NCBI GenBank assembly: GCA_020718105.1
Contig: DYDA01000020.1
Span: 1-38,383, forward strand
From: Micavibrio sp.
Lineage (GTDB): Bacteria > Pseudomonadota > Alphaproteobacteria > UBA9219
Length of the DNA: 38,383 nt
Direction of reading: 5' to 3'
Within the stretch, counting starts at the first letter, position 1, and every line of letters begins with the position of its first letter. Position numbers and translations under genes: made by a program. The notes under the pieces are model-generated. The model had not been told where the DNA came from, did no database searches, and saw only the letters and a program-made list of their open reading frames with translations. Below are positions 7,601 through 16,397 of the stretch, piece by piece.

Positions 7601-8011
7601 ATGTGGCAAGCTTTAATAACACCGATTTTTTCTTTGCTGGATAAAGTGATCCCCGATGAAAAGGCGCGTGAGGCCGCCAAGCTGCAGTTGATGCAGCATG
7701 AAGGGCAGCAGGCTTTGCAGGAAATCCAAGCGCAGCTCTCGCCCATTTTGGCCGAGGCGCAAAGCGCCGACCCGTGGACAAGCCGCGCTAGGCCTTCGTT
7801 CATGTATGTGATTTATGTTTTGCTGTTGGCCTCTCTGCCGATGGGCGTGCTGTTTGCGTTTGAGCCTGACGTTGCTAAAAACGTGACCGAGGGTTTCAGG
7901 GCGTGGCTTGCCGCGCTGCCAGAGCCGATCATCAATCTGTTTGGTATGGGCTATTTGGGCTATACAGGCGCCAGAAGCTTTGAAAAGTGGAAGGGGCATG
8001 GGAAGAAGTAG
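7601..8011 (+). CDS. Holin of the 3TM GTA-release family
   Basis: 136 residues, with ACGGAGG eight bases before the ATG. After an amphipathic N-terminal half rich in Q, E and A come hydrophobic stretches at about residues 67-86 and 105-123, then a basic C-terminus (KWKGHGKK). The PWTSRARPSFMYV segment before the first clear membrane span is typical of the 3TM holin family (PF11351), which works with an endolysin to release gene transfer agents or phages. The gene lies next to the lysozyme, giving a compact lysis cassette. Its TAG stop is followed by GGGT, i.e. a single heptad unit TAGGGGT (8009-8015) without an array. Confidence 0.82.
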   Translation: MWQALITPIFSLLDKVIPDEKAREAAKLQLMQHEGQQALQEIQAQLSPILAEAQSADPWTSRARPSFMYVIYVLLLASLPMGVLFAFEPDVAKNVTEGFRAWLAALPEPIINLFGMGYLGYTGARSFEKWKGHGKK

Positions 8012-8052
8012 GGGTAATTTTTTGATTCTCAATTTGTGGTTAATGCTTTAGG

Positions 8053-9150
8053 ATGCGAGAATCGAGAGAGTCTTTCCTTTCCTTTTTAACCGCTGTTTCT
8101 TTTGCCATGGGCAATCCTTTTACGAAAATTGTTGAAAATCCCGCGCTTCAAGCGCGGGTGCTTCGTCTTCGCCTTTTTCTCGTTGGGCTTGCCCGCGACT
8201 ATTGGAAGGATGCGCCGCTTAACGCCAGCCCGACGTTTCAACGGTTTTTGTCGTTGATGGGCAAGATGAGCCGCGCCCAAAAGACTGGTGCGGCGCAACC
8301 TTCCGCGCCTGCGTCTGAGGTTAAGGAAAAGACTTTGTCTGCGTCTTCTGTTCATGCGCAAGAGGGGGGGGCTTCAGAAAAAGAAGAAACGCGCGTTTGG
8401 ACAGCGGACCGCATTCAAGTGATGGAAGTGATGTGGGGCGCGGGAAGCTCTTTTCCCGGAGGGGAGGCTTATATCGATTCCTTGACGTCTCCTTTGGGGC
8501 TGAATGAGGAGGTAAGCGTTTTGGATTTGGGCGCTGGCCTTGGCGATATGGCGCGTAAGCTGGCCGAGGATTACAAGTGCTATGTCACGGGGCTGGAGAT
8601 GGATCAGACCCTTGCAACACGCGGGATGGTGATGTCAATTGCTGCCGCTAAAGGCAAGAAAGCACCCATCACCGTTTATGATCCGGCTGAATACAATGCC
8701 ACGCGTAAATATGATTGTATTATAGCGCGGGAAGTTTTTTGCCGTGTTGTAGGAAAAGAAAAGTTTTTCAAGGCGGTGGATTCCAGTTTAAAAAATGGCG
8801 GCGGGCAGATTGTTTTTACCGAGCTTGTAATGGCCCCTTCAGTGAGAGAGAAGCCTGCCATCAGAAAATGGTTGGAGCGTGAGAAGTCGATGGTTCCGTT
8901 AACGCAGATTGAACTTATCAAGACGTGGAAGGGCATGGGGTATGATTTGCGCATTGCCGAGGATCAAACGACGCTTTATAAAAATCATATTTTGACAGGC
9001 CTCGTGTCGTTGGTTTCCCATATGAAAACCAACGTGCCCGATAAGGACACTAAGCGCCTTGTGGTCAGGGAGGTCGATTTTTGGTCTCGCCGTCTTGCCG
9101 CTTTTGGACAAGGCCTTAAATACTATCGGTTTTATGGTCTTAAATATTAA
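8053..9150 (+). CDS. Class I SAM-dependent methyltransferase
   Basis: 365 residues from an ATG at 8053; a second in-frame ATG at 8107 (MGNPFTK) is possible, and neither has a clear ribosome binding site. Residues about 155-180 (VSVLDLGAGLGDMARKLAE, then TGLEMD) form motif I and the acidic loop of a Rossmann-type methyltransferase. CIIAREVFCRV and VFTELVMAP follow as motifs II-III. The first ~150 residues are unlike the catalytic domain and contain a low-complexity linker rich in S, A, E and K. The substrate cannot be read from sequence. It lies between the lysis genes and the hopanoid genes, with no clear sign of belonging to either. Confidence 0.75.
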   Translation: MRESRESFLSFLTAVSFAMGNPFTKIVENPALQARVLRLRLFLVGLARDYWKDAPLNASPTFQRFLSLMGKMSRAQKTGAAQPSAPASEVKEKTLSASSVHAQEGGASEKEETRVWTADRIQVMEVMWGAGSSFPGGEAYIDSLTSPLGLNEEVSVLDLGAGLGDMARKLAEDYKCYVTGLEMDQTLATRGMVMSIAAAKGKKAPITVYDPAEYNATRKYDCIIAREVFCRVVGKEKFFKAVDSSLKNGGGQIVFTELVMAPSVREKPAIRKWLEREKSMVPLTQIELIKTWKGMGYDLRIAEDQTTLYKNHILTGLVSLVSHMKTNVPDKDTKRLVVREVDFWSRRLAAFGQGLKYYRFYGLKY

Positions 9151-9333
9151 GAAGCATTCAGCATTTAAGGGGCTCCGGTTCTCGAAAACCACCATTTTCG
9201 CCGCAAGCTAGCATAATTGAGACCTTGCTTTAGCCCCCACAATTATTCTCCATTCAGGATTCGGCTTTCAGGGGCTTTTGTGCTATAGCCATCGCCTTGT
9301 TTTAGCACCAAAACGATGAAGGTTGGAGAGACG

Positions 9334-11283
9334 ATGACGGCAGGCATGACGGGAAGTTTGGCGGGCAGCGATGCCGTTTTGCAAAAGGCTTTGGCGGGAA
9401 GCGTTCAGGCTTTGGCTGCTGCGCAAAAAAAGGATGGCCACTGGATTTATGAGTTGGAGGCCGATGCCACAATTCCATCCGAATATATTTTGCTGGATCA
9501 CTTCTTGGGGCGGCTGACGCCAGAGCAAAAAGCTTTGCATAAGCGCATGGCAAAGTATCTGCGCGATAGTCAAGAAGAGCATGGCGGCTGGCCGCTGTTT
9601 CATCGCGGCGCGTTTGATATGAGCGCGAGCGTCAAGGCCTATTACGCTTTGAAATGCACGGGCGAGGATATTTATGCAGGGCCCATGATCAACGCTCGTC
9701 GCGCTATTTTGGCGCATGGCGGCGCGGCGAAGAGCAACGTCTTTACGCGCATCCAGATGGCTCTTTTCGGTGCGGTTCCGTGGAAGGCCGTTCCTGTGAT
9801 GCCGGTTGAGATTATGCTGCTACCGCGTTGGTTTCCTTTTCATTTGGACAAGATCGCTTATTGGTCGCGTACTGTGATCGTTCCGCTTTTGGTTTTGTGC
9901 GCCTTAAAGCCCTTGGCGAAGAATCCCGATGGCATCACGATTGACGAGTTGTTTGTCACGCCGCCTCAAAGCGTCAAAAACTGGCATTCAAATCCTTCGG
10001 GTTCTTTTTTGGTGCCTGTTTTTCGCGTGGTGGATGCGGCTTTGAGGCTGGTCGAGCCTTTCTTTCCCAAGGGCCTGCGGCAAAAAGCCATTGATAAGGC
10101 GCTGGCGTGGGTCAAGGAACGCGCCAACGGCCTTGATGGGCTTGGCGCGATTTATCCCGCAATGGCCAACAGCGTGATGATGTGGGACAGGCCGGGGGTT
10201 TCTCATGATGACCCGCTGTTCGCGCAGGCGCTTAAGGCCATTGATTTGATGGTGATCGATGATGGCCATGCCCGCGCCTATTGCCAGCCTTGTGTTTCGC
10301 CCGTGTGGGATACGGCTCTGGCGGCGCATGCGGTGCAAGAAGCGGGCTTGTCCAAGGAAGCCGCGCTCAAGGCGTGCGATTGGCTTGCGTCTAAACAGAT
10401 TTTGGATGTTGCGGGCGATTATAGCGCTCGCCGCCCCGCTGTGAGGGCGGGCGGTTGGGCCTTTCAGTACAACAACGCTTACTATCCTGATTTGGACGAT
10501 ACGGCGGTTGTTGTGATGGCGATGGATCGCCTTGATCATGATCGTTATCGCGCTTCGATTGATCGCGCTGTGGAATGGGTGTTGGGTCTTCAATCCAAAA
10601 ACGGCGGTTGGGGCGCGTTCGATGCGGACAATGTGCATTATTATTTGAACCATATTCCGTTCGCTGATCATGGCGCTTTGCTGGATCCGCCTAGCGCTGA
10701 CGTTTCGGCGCGATGCCTGTCGATGCTGGGCCAGCTGGGTTATAAAAAGGATCATCCGGCTGTCACGGCGGCGATTGATTACTTGCGGCGCGAACAAGAG
10801 CCGGAAGGCTGCTGGTTTGGCCGTTGGGGCACGAATTATATTTATGGAACATGGTCGGTTCTGTGCGCCCTTAACGCGATTGGCATCGATCATCAGGAGC
10901 CCATGATCCGTCGCGCCGTTGCGTGGCTTTTGGCGCGGCAACAAGCCGATGGTGGCTGGGGCGAAAGCGGCGCAAGCTATTACGCTGGAACGCCGAAAGG
11001 CGAGGGGGCTCCTTCGACTCCGGCGCAAACCGCGTGGGCTTTGCTGGCGCTGATGGCGGTGGGTGAGGTGGATCATGCGGCGGTTGCCGGCGGCGTTGCG
11101 CATCTGGCCGCGACACAAAAAGACGATGGAACATGGGCGGAAGATTATTATACCGCTGTCGGTTTCCCACGCGTGTTTTACCTAAGCTATCACGGGTATA
11201 AGGCGTACTTCCCCGCATGGGCTCTGGCGCGCTATCGCAACCTGAAACAGGGCAACGCCCGCACCGTTATGGTGGGGATGTGA
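9334..11283 (+). CDS. shc: Squalene-hopene cyclase
   Basis: 649 residues from the ATG at 9334, which has GGAG five bases upstream; an in-frame ATG at 9316 would add six residues. The catalytic DxDD acid motif is in YPDLDDTAVV, and several QW-type repeats are visible (QKKDGHWIYE, QSKNGGWGAF, EGCWFGRWG, QADGGWGES, QKDDGTWAED). The enzyme cyclises squalene to hopene/hopanol at the membrane, the committed step of hopanoid synthesis. Length is normal for the family. hpnG follows after 7 bases and panB overlaps that, suggesting one transcript. The other hopanoid genes (hpnCDE, hpnH) are not in the window. Confidence 0.96.
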   Translation: MTAGMTGSLAGSDAVLQKALAGSVQALAAAQKKDGHWIYELEADATIPSEYILLDHFLGRLTPEQKALHKRMAKYLRDSQEEHGGWPLFHRGAFDMSASVKAYYALKCTGEDIYAGPMINARRAILAHGGAAKSNVFTRIQMALFGAVPWKAVPVMPVEIMLLPRWFPFHLDKIAYWSRTVIVPLLVLCALKPLAKNPDGITIDELFVTPPQSVKNWHSNPSGSFLVPVFRVVDAALRLVEPFFPKGLRQKAIDKALAWVKERANGLDGLGAIYPAMANSVMMWDRPGVSHDDPLFAQALKAIDLMVIDDGHARAYCQPCVSPVWDTALAAHAVQEAGLSKEAALKACDWLASKQILDVAGDYSARRPAVRAGGWAFQYNNAYYPDLDDTAVVVMAMDRLDHDRYRASIDRAVEWVLGLQSKNGGWGAFDADNVHYYLNHIPFADHGALLDPPSADVSARCLSMLGQLGYKKDHPAVTAAIDYLRREQEPEGCWFGRWGTNYIYGTWSVLCALNAIGIDHQEPMIRRAVAWLLARQQADGGWGESGASYYAGTPKGEGAPSTPAQTAWALLALMAVGEVDHAAVAGGVAHLAATQKDDGTWAEDYYTAVGFPRVFYLSYHGYKAYFPAWALARYRNLKQGNARTVMVGM

Positions 11284-11290
11284 TGGCCTT

Positions 11291-11962
11291 ATGATCGGGA
11301 TCTTGTGCGGCATGAAGAGCGAGGCGGTGATCGCGGATAAGCTCCCCGATGTGATGGTGGGATGCAGCGGCGCAAGGCGTGAGCGTGCCGAGGCTCTTGT
11401 GCGGCATATGATCGATCAAGGCGCAAGGCGCCTTATCAGCTTTGGCTTGTGCGGCGCGGTCAGCCCCGATTTGGTCGCGGGCGATTTGCTTTTTGGCACA
11501 AGCGTGATGGCGCTTGGCGATGCGTGGGAAGCCGATGGCGCGGCGTATCAATCCTTGGTGGATCGCGTTCCTCGCGCCTTATGCGTTTCCTTTTGGGGCG
11601 GTGACAGGATCGCGGCGAGGGAGCAGGACAAGGCAATGATCTATCGCCGCACCGCCTGCATGGCCGTGGATATGGAAAGCCATATCGTTGCGAAGTATGC
11701 GCACGAAGCGGGAATACCGTTCAATGTTATTCGCGCCGTCAGCGATCCGTTCGATATGGATTTACCGCCTGCGGCTTTATTGCCATTGACGGCTGAGGGT
11801 GGTGTGGATGGACGCGCCGTGTGGCAATCGATCAAGAAAACGCCCGCGCAGGTGTTTGATCTGGCGCGTCTTGGGTACAATACGCATTTGGCCATGCGCT
11901 CCTTGCGCTTGGCCGTCGCTGCTTTGATGGAGGTGTATCATGAGCCTGCAAGCAACCGTTAA
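11291..11962 (+). CDS. hpnG: Hopanoid-associated phosphorylase/nucleosidase HpnG
   Basis: 223 residues. The N-terminus (MIGILCGMKSEA), SFGLCGAVSP near residue 53 and VDMESHIVAKYA near residue 130 place it in the purine nucleoside phosphorylase/MTA-SAH nucleosidase superfamily. Within that, position after shc and size fit the hopanoid-associated subfamily. HpnG is known to remove adenine from adenosylhopane on the way to extended (C35) hopanoids. It starts 7 bases after shc stops and overlaps panB by 23 bases. Product implies that HpnH, the radical SAM enzyme making adenosylhopane, is encoded elsewhere. Confidence 0.9.
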   Translation: MIGILCGMKSEAVIADKLPDVMVGCSGARRERAEALVRHMIDQGARRLISFGLCGAVSPDLVAGDLLFGTSVMALGDAWEADGAAYQSLVDRVPRALCVSFWGGDRIAAREQDKAMIYRRTACMAVDMESHIVAKYAHEAGIPFNVIRAVSDPFDMDLPPAALLPLTAEGGVDGRAVWQSIKKTPAQVFDLARLGYNTHLAMRSLRLAVAALMEVYHEPASNR

Positions 11963-12788
11963 ACGCCTGACCGCGCCCGCTTTTACGGCGCGTAAGGGCG
12001 GCGAAAAGCTGGTGTGCCTCACCGCTTATAATGCGTGGATGGCGCGGCTTTTGGATGAGCATGTTGATATGCTGCTGATTGGCGATTCCATGGGCATGGT
12101 GCAGATGGGCTATCAAAGTACGCTTCCCGTGATGCTGGAGGATGTGATTGTGGGAGGTCGCGCCGTTGTGGGAGCCTCGGTCAAGGCGTTGGTCGTCGTC
12201 GATATGCCCTTTGGGTCTTATCAAACCTCGCCGCAGGTTGCGTTTGAGGCATGTGCCCGTGCCATGAAGGAAACAGGCTGTGGCGCGGTGAAGCTGGAAG
12301 GCGGCGTGGAGATGGCAGGCACGGTGGCGTTTCTGGCGCAACGCGGCATTCCTGTGATGGGGCATGTTGGCCTCACGCCCCAATCCGTCAATGTGCTGGG
12401 GGGCTATGGCGCTCGCGGGCGCAAGGATGTGGAGAGAAAGAAGATTATGGATGACGCGCTGGCGATTGCCGGGGCGGGCGCTTTTGCGTTGGTGATTGAG
12501 GCGGTGGAGGAGCCGCTGGCGCGCAAAATCACGCGGGCGGTTGCCATTCCCACTATCGGCATTGGCGGCTCACCCGATTGCGATGGGCAGATTTTGGTGG
12601 CGGAAGATATGCTGGGGCTTTTGGGCGACGGCGGCCCCAAGCCAAAGTTCGTGAAGCAATACGCGCATTTGGCGGGCGAGGTCAGCAAGGCCGCTGCCGC
12701 GTATGCCAAGGAGGTGCGCGGCGGCGCGTTTCCAGACCGGCAGGCGCATTGCTATCCGCAGATTAAGAAACAAGCGGAGAAGGGTTAA
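11940..12788 (+). CDS. panB: 3-methyl-2-oxobutanoate hydroxymethyltransferase
   Basis: 282 residues. It transfers a hydroxymethyl group from 5,10-methylene-tetrahydrofolate to 2-oxoisovalerate to make ketopantoate, the first step of pantothenate/CoA synthesis. Visible PanB signatures are LVCLTAYNAWMARLLDE at about 24-40, LLIGDSMGMV at 44-53 with the metal-binding Asp, VVVDMPFGSYQ near 89, AVKLEGG near 117 and GIPVMGHVGLTPQSVN near 139. The start lies 23 bases inside hpnG, and GGAGG just before it (in the hpnG reading frame) can serve as ribosome binding site. Pairing with hopanoid genes looks like transcriptional convenience; no pathway link is evident. Confidence 0.96.
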   Translation: MSLQATVKRLTAPAFTARKGGEKLVCLTAYNAWMARLLDEHVDMLLIGDSMGMVQMGYQSTLPVMLEDVIVGGRAVVGASVKALVVVDMPFGSYQTSPQVAFEACARAMKETGCGAVKLEGGVEMAGTVAFLAQRGIPVMGHVGLTPQSVNVLGGYGARGRKDVERKKIMDDALAIAGAGAFALVIEAVEEPLARKITRAVAIPTIGIGGSPDCDGQILVAEDMLGLLGDGGPKPKFVKQYAHLAGEVSKAAAAYAKEVRGGAFPDRQAHCYPQIKKQAEKG

Positions 12789-12923
12789 TTTTCTGAAAGG
12801 CGCACACGAGGCGCGAGATTGATCGCGCAGGATAAATGGATGAGCATGGTTAACAAGATGGGGCATTGAGAGGAGCTTTTAATACTTTCTCAACCATAAC
12901 ATCTTGAAATTATTATATTTTAT

Positions 12924-12952
12924 TTGACATTCCCTTTGCTTTTCTGTATAAG
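12924..12952 (+). promoter_or_regulatory. Sigma-70-type promoter for the AT-richer gene pair
   Basis: TTGACA at 12924-12929 and TATAAG at 12947-12952 are separated by exactly 17 bases. Transcription would begin near 12959, about 45 bases before the start codon at 13003. AT-rich sequence (ATTATTATATTTTATT) lies just upstream and could act as an UP element. Confidence 0.75.
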
Positions 12953-13002
12953 CGAAGGGACAAGAATTGTTCACGCTGAAACCATTTTGAAAAGGAAAAA
13001 AA

Positions 13003-13293
13003 ATGACCTACAATGCCCCGTCGGCTCCAGCTTCCCCTCATGGTTCTTCAATGACATTTCGTAACCTCCTCATATCCTTTTTTAGACCACTTACGTTTGA
13101 TGAATTGGTTCCACCAAAAGAACGTGCGCGTGATTGGCACGAGATGATGCGCGGCGTTAATAGAGATGCGTCGAAAATGTTCCGTGAATCAGTAGATCAA
13201 CTTTTTAAAGAGAACAACATCGTTTCGAAATCTGTTCCGTCACGACCAAACACAAAACATCAATCCCCCCCTCCATTTTCCCATAAGCGCTGA
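13003..13293 (+). CDS. Hypothetical protein, 96 aa
   Basis: Not recognised. It starts with AAAAGGAAAAAAA before the ATG and is driven by the strong-looking promoter 50-80 bases upstream. The protein is basic and polar overall with a Pro/Ser-rich start and end. The middle (FDELVPPKERARDWHEMMRG, then KMFRESVDQLFKENN) is probably helical. A similar short segment, KVFRESAQFFSEKYR, occurs in the next gene. The coding region is visibly AT-richer than the flanking panB and tail genes. The two genes are separated by about 40 bases and are probably co-transcribed. Confidence 0.6.
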   Translation: MTYNAPSAPASPHGSSMTFRNLLISFFRPLTFDELVPPKERARDWHEMMRGVNRDASKMFRESVDQLFKENNIVSKSVPSRPNTKHQSPPPFSHKR

Positions 13294-13335
13294 TCATTTC
13301 TCTGTTTCACGGGTTGTTTTTTAAAAGGGGGCATT

Positions 13336-13986
13336 ATGAGCCGTCGCAATAAACGTCATCCGAAATTTGTTCAACATTCGCCTATGGACAAAGTCTTTCG
13401 GGAATCAGCACAATTTTTTTCAGAAAAATATCGGCATAATGATAATCCTGCCATTCTTATGGTGGCGTTTGAGTTTGACGAAGGGATTAGAAGCTTTCCA
13501 GAAACGGAAGAAAAAGCAAAGGAAGTCTTACGTCTTCTTCGAAATCACGATCAGATGGATCGTTGGCTTGAACAAAAACAATGGAAATATGAGCAACTGT
13601 TAGATCAACGCGCTGAAACAGCTCAATTCCTATGGATAAAGAAGGCTCTGAGCGAGATTCAAAAAAGCACGCATATTAGGACGGCGATTATTTTGGCAAG
13701 TTTTATGGCTGTTTTTTCTTTGACGGTCTCGCCGTACTTTTCGAAACTGCTTGATCCGGAAGCCGATGCGGCTGCTAAGGCGATGCGTCATGCGGTGGCT
13801 CATCTTTTTACACGCACGGCGCAAGCGCAGACACGCAGCAAAGAAGAGGGATTGACGGTGAACGCAAGATTGGGGGTTTTATGCCCTTACGCTCGCACGC
13901 AGAAGGTTTGGCCTGCATCGTCCGCGCCGCTTTCCCCCGTTTCCTTTTTGCCGCGTCAGCCAAAGGAATGGCGTTGCTTGAGATGA
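13336..13986 (+). CDS. Hypothetical membrane-anchored protein, 216 aa
   Basis: Not recognised. AAGGGGGC precedes the ATG. Residues 1-110 are charged and largely helical (KVFRESAQFFSEKYR, then EETEEKAKEVLRLL-like and LEQKQWKYEQLLDQR segments). One hydrophobic span at about residues 116-135 (TAIILASFMAVFSLTVSPYF) would anchor it with the N-terminal part in the cytoplasm. The final ~55 residues (SKEEGLTVNARLG onward) have a different, Pro/Arg-rich composition and a higher GC content. This might reflect readthrough into non-coding sequence after a lost stop or frameshift, so the true C-terminus is uncertain. It converges with clpA. Confidence 0.55.
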   Translation: MSRRNKRHPKFVQHSPMDKVFRESAQFFSEKYRHNDNPAILMVAFEFDEGIRSFPETEEKAKEVLRLLRNHDQMDRWLEQKQWKYEQLLDQRAETAQFLWIKKALSEIQKSTHIRTAIILASFMAVFSLTVSPYFSKLLDPEADAAAKAMRHAVAHLFTRTAQAQTRSKEEGLTVNARLGVLCPYARTQKVWPASSAPLSPVSFLPRQPKEWRCLR

Positions 13987-14000
13987 GGTTAGCCGAGGTT

Positions 14001-14030
14001 GACGGAAGAGAATTTTATCTCTTCTCCGTC
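14001..14030. terminator. Inverted repeat between convergent genes
   Basis: GACGGAAGAG at 14001 can pair with CTCTTCTCCGTC ending at 14030, with a two-base bulge and an AT-rich loop. It lies between the stops of the 216-aa gene and clpA. There is no following T-tract, so factor-independent termination is only possible, not clear. Confidence 0.4.
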
Positions 14031-14047
14031 ATGCTCTCCTGCCTGTT

Positions 14048-16372
14048 TTAGGCGAGTTCAACCGGTTCTTTGGTGTTTTCTTTTTCAGGGGGCTTTTCTG
14101 GCGTAGTGGGGGGCGTGAAAGGCTCTTTAAACAGGAAGGTGAGGGCGGCTGTCGATTCATCCACACCCACCAGAATGGTTCCGCCGTTTTGCAAGCGGCC
14201 AAAGAGAAGCTCTTCAGCCAAAGGCTTTTTGATTTTTTCTTGGATAAGGCGTGCTAAAGGCCGTGCGCCATAAAGTGGGTCATAGCCGTTTTGGCCAAGC
14301 CAACTTCGCGCTCTTTCCGAAACCGTCAAACTGACGGCGCGATCCGCAATTTGGTTTTCCAGTTGCAGGATAAACTTATCGACGATGCGGGTCATTGTCT
14401 GGTGAGACAGTGTCTTAAAGCCGATGATGGCGTCAAGGCGTCCACGGAACTCTGGCGTGAAAAGGCGCTGGATCGCTTCGTGATCCTCATCGGTGCGTGC
14501 CTTGCGTTCAAAGCCGATGACGGCGCGGGCTAAATCAGCCGCGCCCGCGTTCGTGGTCATGATAAGAATGACGTTTCTGAAATTGACGCTTTTGCCGTTA
14601 TGGTCGGTCAGTTGCCCATGATCCATGATTTGCAGCAAGATGTTGAACAGGTCGGGGTGAGCCTTTTCAATCTCATCTAAAAGAACGACGCAATGAGGAT
14701 GTTGATCGACGGCATCGGTTAGAAGGCCTCCTTGCTCAAAGCCGATATAGCCCGGAGGCGCACCGATAAGGCGAGCCACGCTGTGCTTTTCCATGTATTC
14801 CGACATATCAAAGCGTTTAAGTTCGATGCCCATGTTTTTGGCCAGCTGGCGTGCCACTTCGGTTTTGCCCACGCCTGTGGGGCCAGAGAAAAGATAGCTG
14901 CCGATAGGCTTTTCCGCCTCGCGTAGACCTGCGCGAGCCAGTTTGATGGCGCTGGCCAACGCTTGAATCGCTTCGCTTTGGCCATAAACCATCGCCGCCA
15001 AATCGCGCTCAAGATGTTGAAGAATCGTCTTATCGTCCTGACTGACGGAATGGGCGGGGATTTGGGCCATTCTGGCGATGACGGCCTCGATATCTTTGGT
15101 TCCGATTATTTTCTGGCGCAAGTTCGTGGGAACAAGCTTTTGCGCCGCGCCGACTTCATCGATGACATCAATGGCCTTGTCCGGCAGTTTGCGATCATTG
15201 ATGTGGCGAGAGGAAAGCTCTACCGCTGCGCGGAGCGCATCGTTGCTATAGAGCACGTTGTGATAAGCTTCAAACGTCGTTTTAAGCCCCATCAGGATGG
15301 TCACGGCTTCTTCGACCGAGGGTTCTTCGACGTTGATTTTTTGAAAGCGTCTTGCCAGCGCGTGATCTTTTTTGAAAATGGCGCTGTATTCTTTATAAGT
15401 GGTGGAGCCGATGCAGCGAAAAGCGCCTTCCGTCAACGCGGGCTTAAGAAGGTTTGAGGCATCCATCGAGCCGCTGGAGGTTGCGCCTGCGCCAATCACG
15501 CTGTGGATTTCATCGATGAAGAGGATCGCATGAGGAATCTTTTTGATTTCCGTCAAAACATTTTTCAGGCGTTCTTCAAAATCGCCGCGATAGCGCGTTC
15601 CCGCGACAAGAGAGCCTAGATCAAGGGTTAAAATGGTGGCTTCCTTTAAAACGTCAGGCACTTCGTTTTTCACGATGCGCCTTGCAAGGCCTTCGACAAT
15701 CGCTGTTTTGCCGACGCCCGCTTCGCCGACGAAAAGGGGGTTGTTCTTTTGACGGCGGCATAAAATTTGGATGGTGCGTTCGATTTCTTTATCGCGGCCA
15801 ATGAGGGGATCGATGTTGCCTTGGATCGCTTTTTGATTGAGGTTGATGCAATAGGTTTCAAGCGCGTCGCAAGCATCTTGAGCGTTTTCACCTGAGGCCG
15901 CTTCCGTTGGGTGGCCTTTTGTTTTTTTGGCGCTCTTTTCTTTTTTCTTGATGCCGTGCGCGATAAAGTTCACGACATCCATTCTTGTGACGTTTTGTTG
16001 GGTTAGGAAAAAAACGGCATGGCTCTCTCGCTCTTGGAACAAGGCGGCCAAAAGGTGCGCCCCCGTTGCTTCCGTTTTTCCGGCGGATTGAACCTGGATC
16101 ACGGCGCGTTGCAACGCGCGTTGAAAGCCCATGGTGGGGAGCGGCTCAACAATCTGATCGGTGATCAAAACGTCCAACTCTTCTTCCAGATAATGATCCA
16201 AGCTTGCCTGCAAAAGGCCGATATCGATGGCGCAAGCCGCCAAAACGGGCAGCGCATCGGGATCCTCGGTCAAGGCCAAAAGCAAATGCTCTAACGTCGC
16301 GTATTCGTGATGGTGGGCGCTGGCCAAGGTTAAGGCGCGGTGCAATGTGTCTTCAAGATGGGGAGAGAGCAT
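14048..16372 (-). CDS. clpA: ATP-dependent Clp protease ATP-binding subunit ClpA
   Basis: 774 residues from the ATG at 16372 ([14 protein letters not shown]), with AAGGA upstream; the open frame continues to 16516 but runs into clpS. The N-domain with Clp_N repeats is at about 1-145. The first AAA+ module has Walker [14 protein letters not shown] and Walker [11 protein letters not shown]. The second has Walker [14 protein letters not shown], Walker [12 protein letters not shown] and a C-terminal D2-small domain. It unfolds substrates, including N-degron proteins delivered by ClpS, and feeds them to ClpP. clpS lies 25 bases upstream on the same strand, the usual arrangement. Length is normal. 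Confidence 0.97.
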   Translation of the reverse strand: MLSPHLEDTLHRALTLASAHHHEYATLEHLLLALTEDPDALPVLAACAIDIGLLQASLDHYLEEELDVLITDQIVEPLPTMGFQRALQRAVIQVQSAGKTEATGAHLLAALFQERESHAVFFLTQQNVTRMDVVNFIAHGIKKKEKSAKKTKGHPTEAASGENAQDACDALETYCINLNQKAIQGNIDPLIGRDKEIERTIQILCRRQKNNPLFVGEAGVGKTAIVEGLARRIVKNEVPDVLKEATILTLDLGSLVAGTRYRGDFEERLKNVLTEIKKIPHAILFIDEIHSVIGAGATSSGSMDASNLLKPALTEGAFRCIGSTTYKEYSAIFKKDHALARRFQKINVEEPSVEEAVTILMGLKTTFEAYHNVLYSNDALRAAVELSSRHINDRKLPDKAIDVIDEVGAAQKLVPTNLRQKIIGTKDIEAVIARMAQIPAHSVSQDDKTILQHLERDLAAMVYGQSEAIQALASAIKLARAGLREAEKPIGSYLFSGPTGVGKTEVARQLAKNMGIELKRFDMSEYMEKHSVARLIGAPPGYIGFEQGGLLTDAVDQHPHCVVLLDEIEKAHPDLFNILLQIMDHGQLTDHNGKSVNFRNVILIMTTNAGAADLARAVIGFERKARTDEDHEAIQRLFTPEFRGRLDAIIGFKTLSHQTMTRIVDKFILQLENQIADRAVSLTVSERARSWLGQNGYDPLYGARPLARLIQEKIKKPLAEELLFGRLQNGGTILVGVDESTAALTFLFKEPFTPPTTPEKPPEKENTKEPVELA

Positions 16373-16397
16373 AAGCCAGCATCCTTGTTTTCTTTGT

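Noticed and set aside
9988-11118. 376-aa minus-strand ORF within shc
   Set aside because: The shc frame is fully conserved with its motifs; the antisense frame is Arg/His-rich low-information sequence typical of GC-rich shadows.
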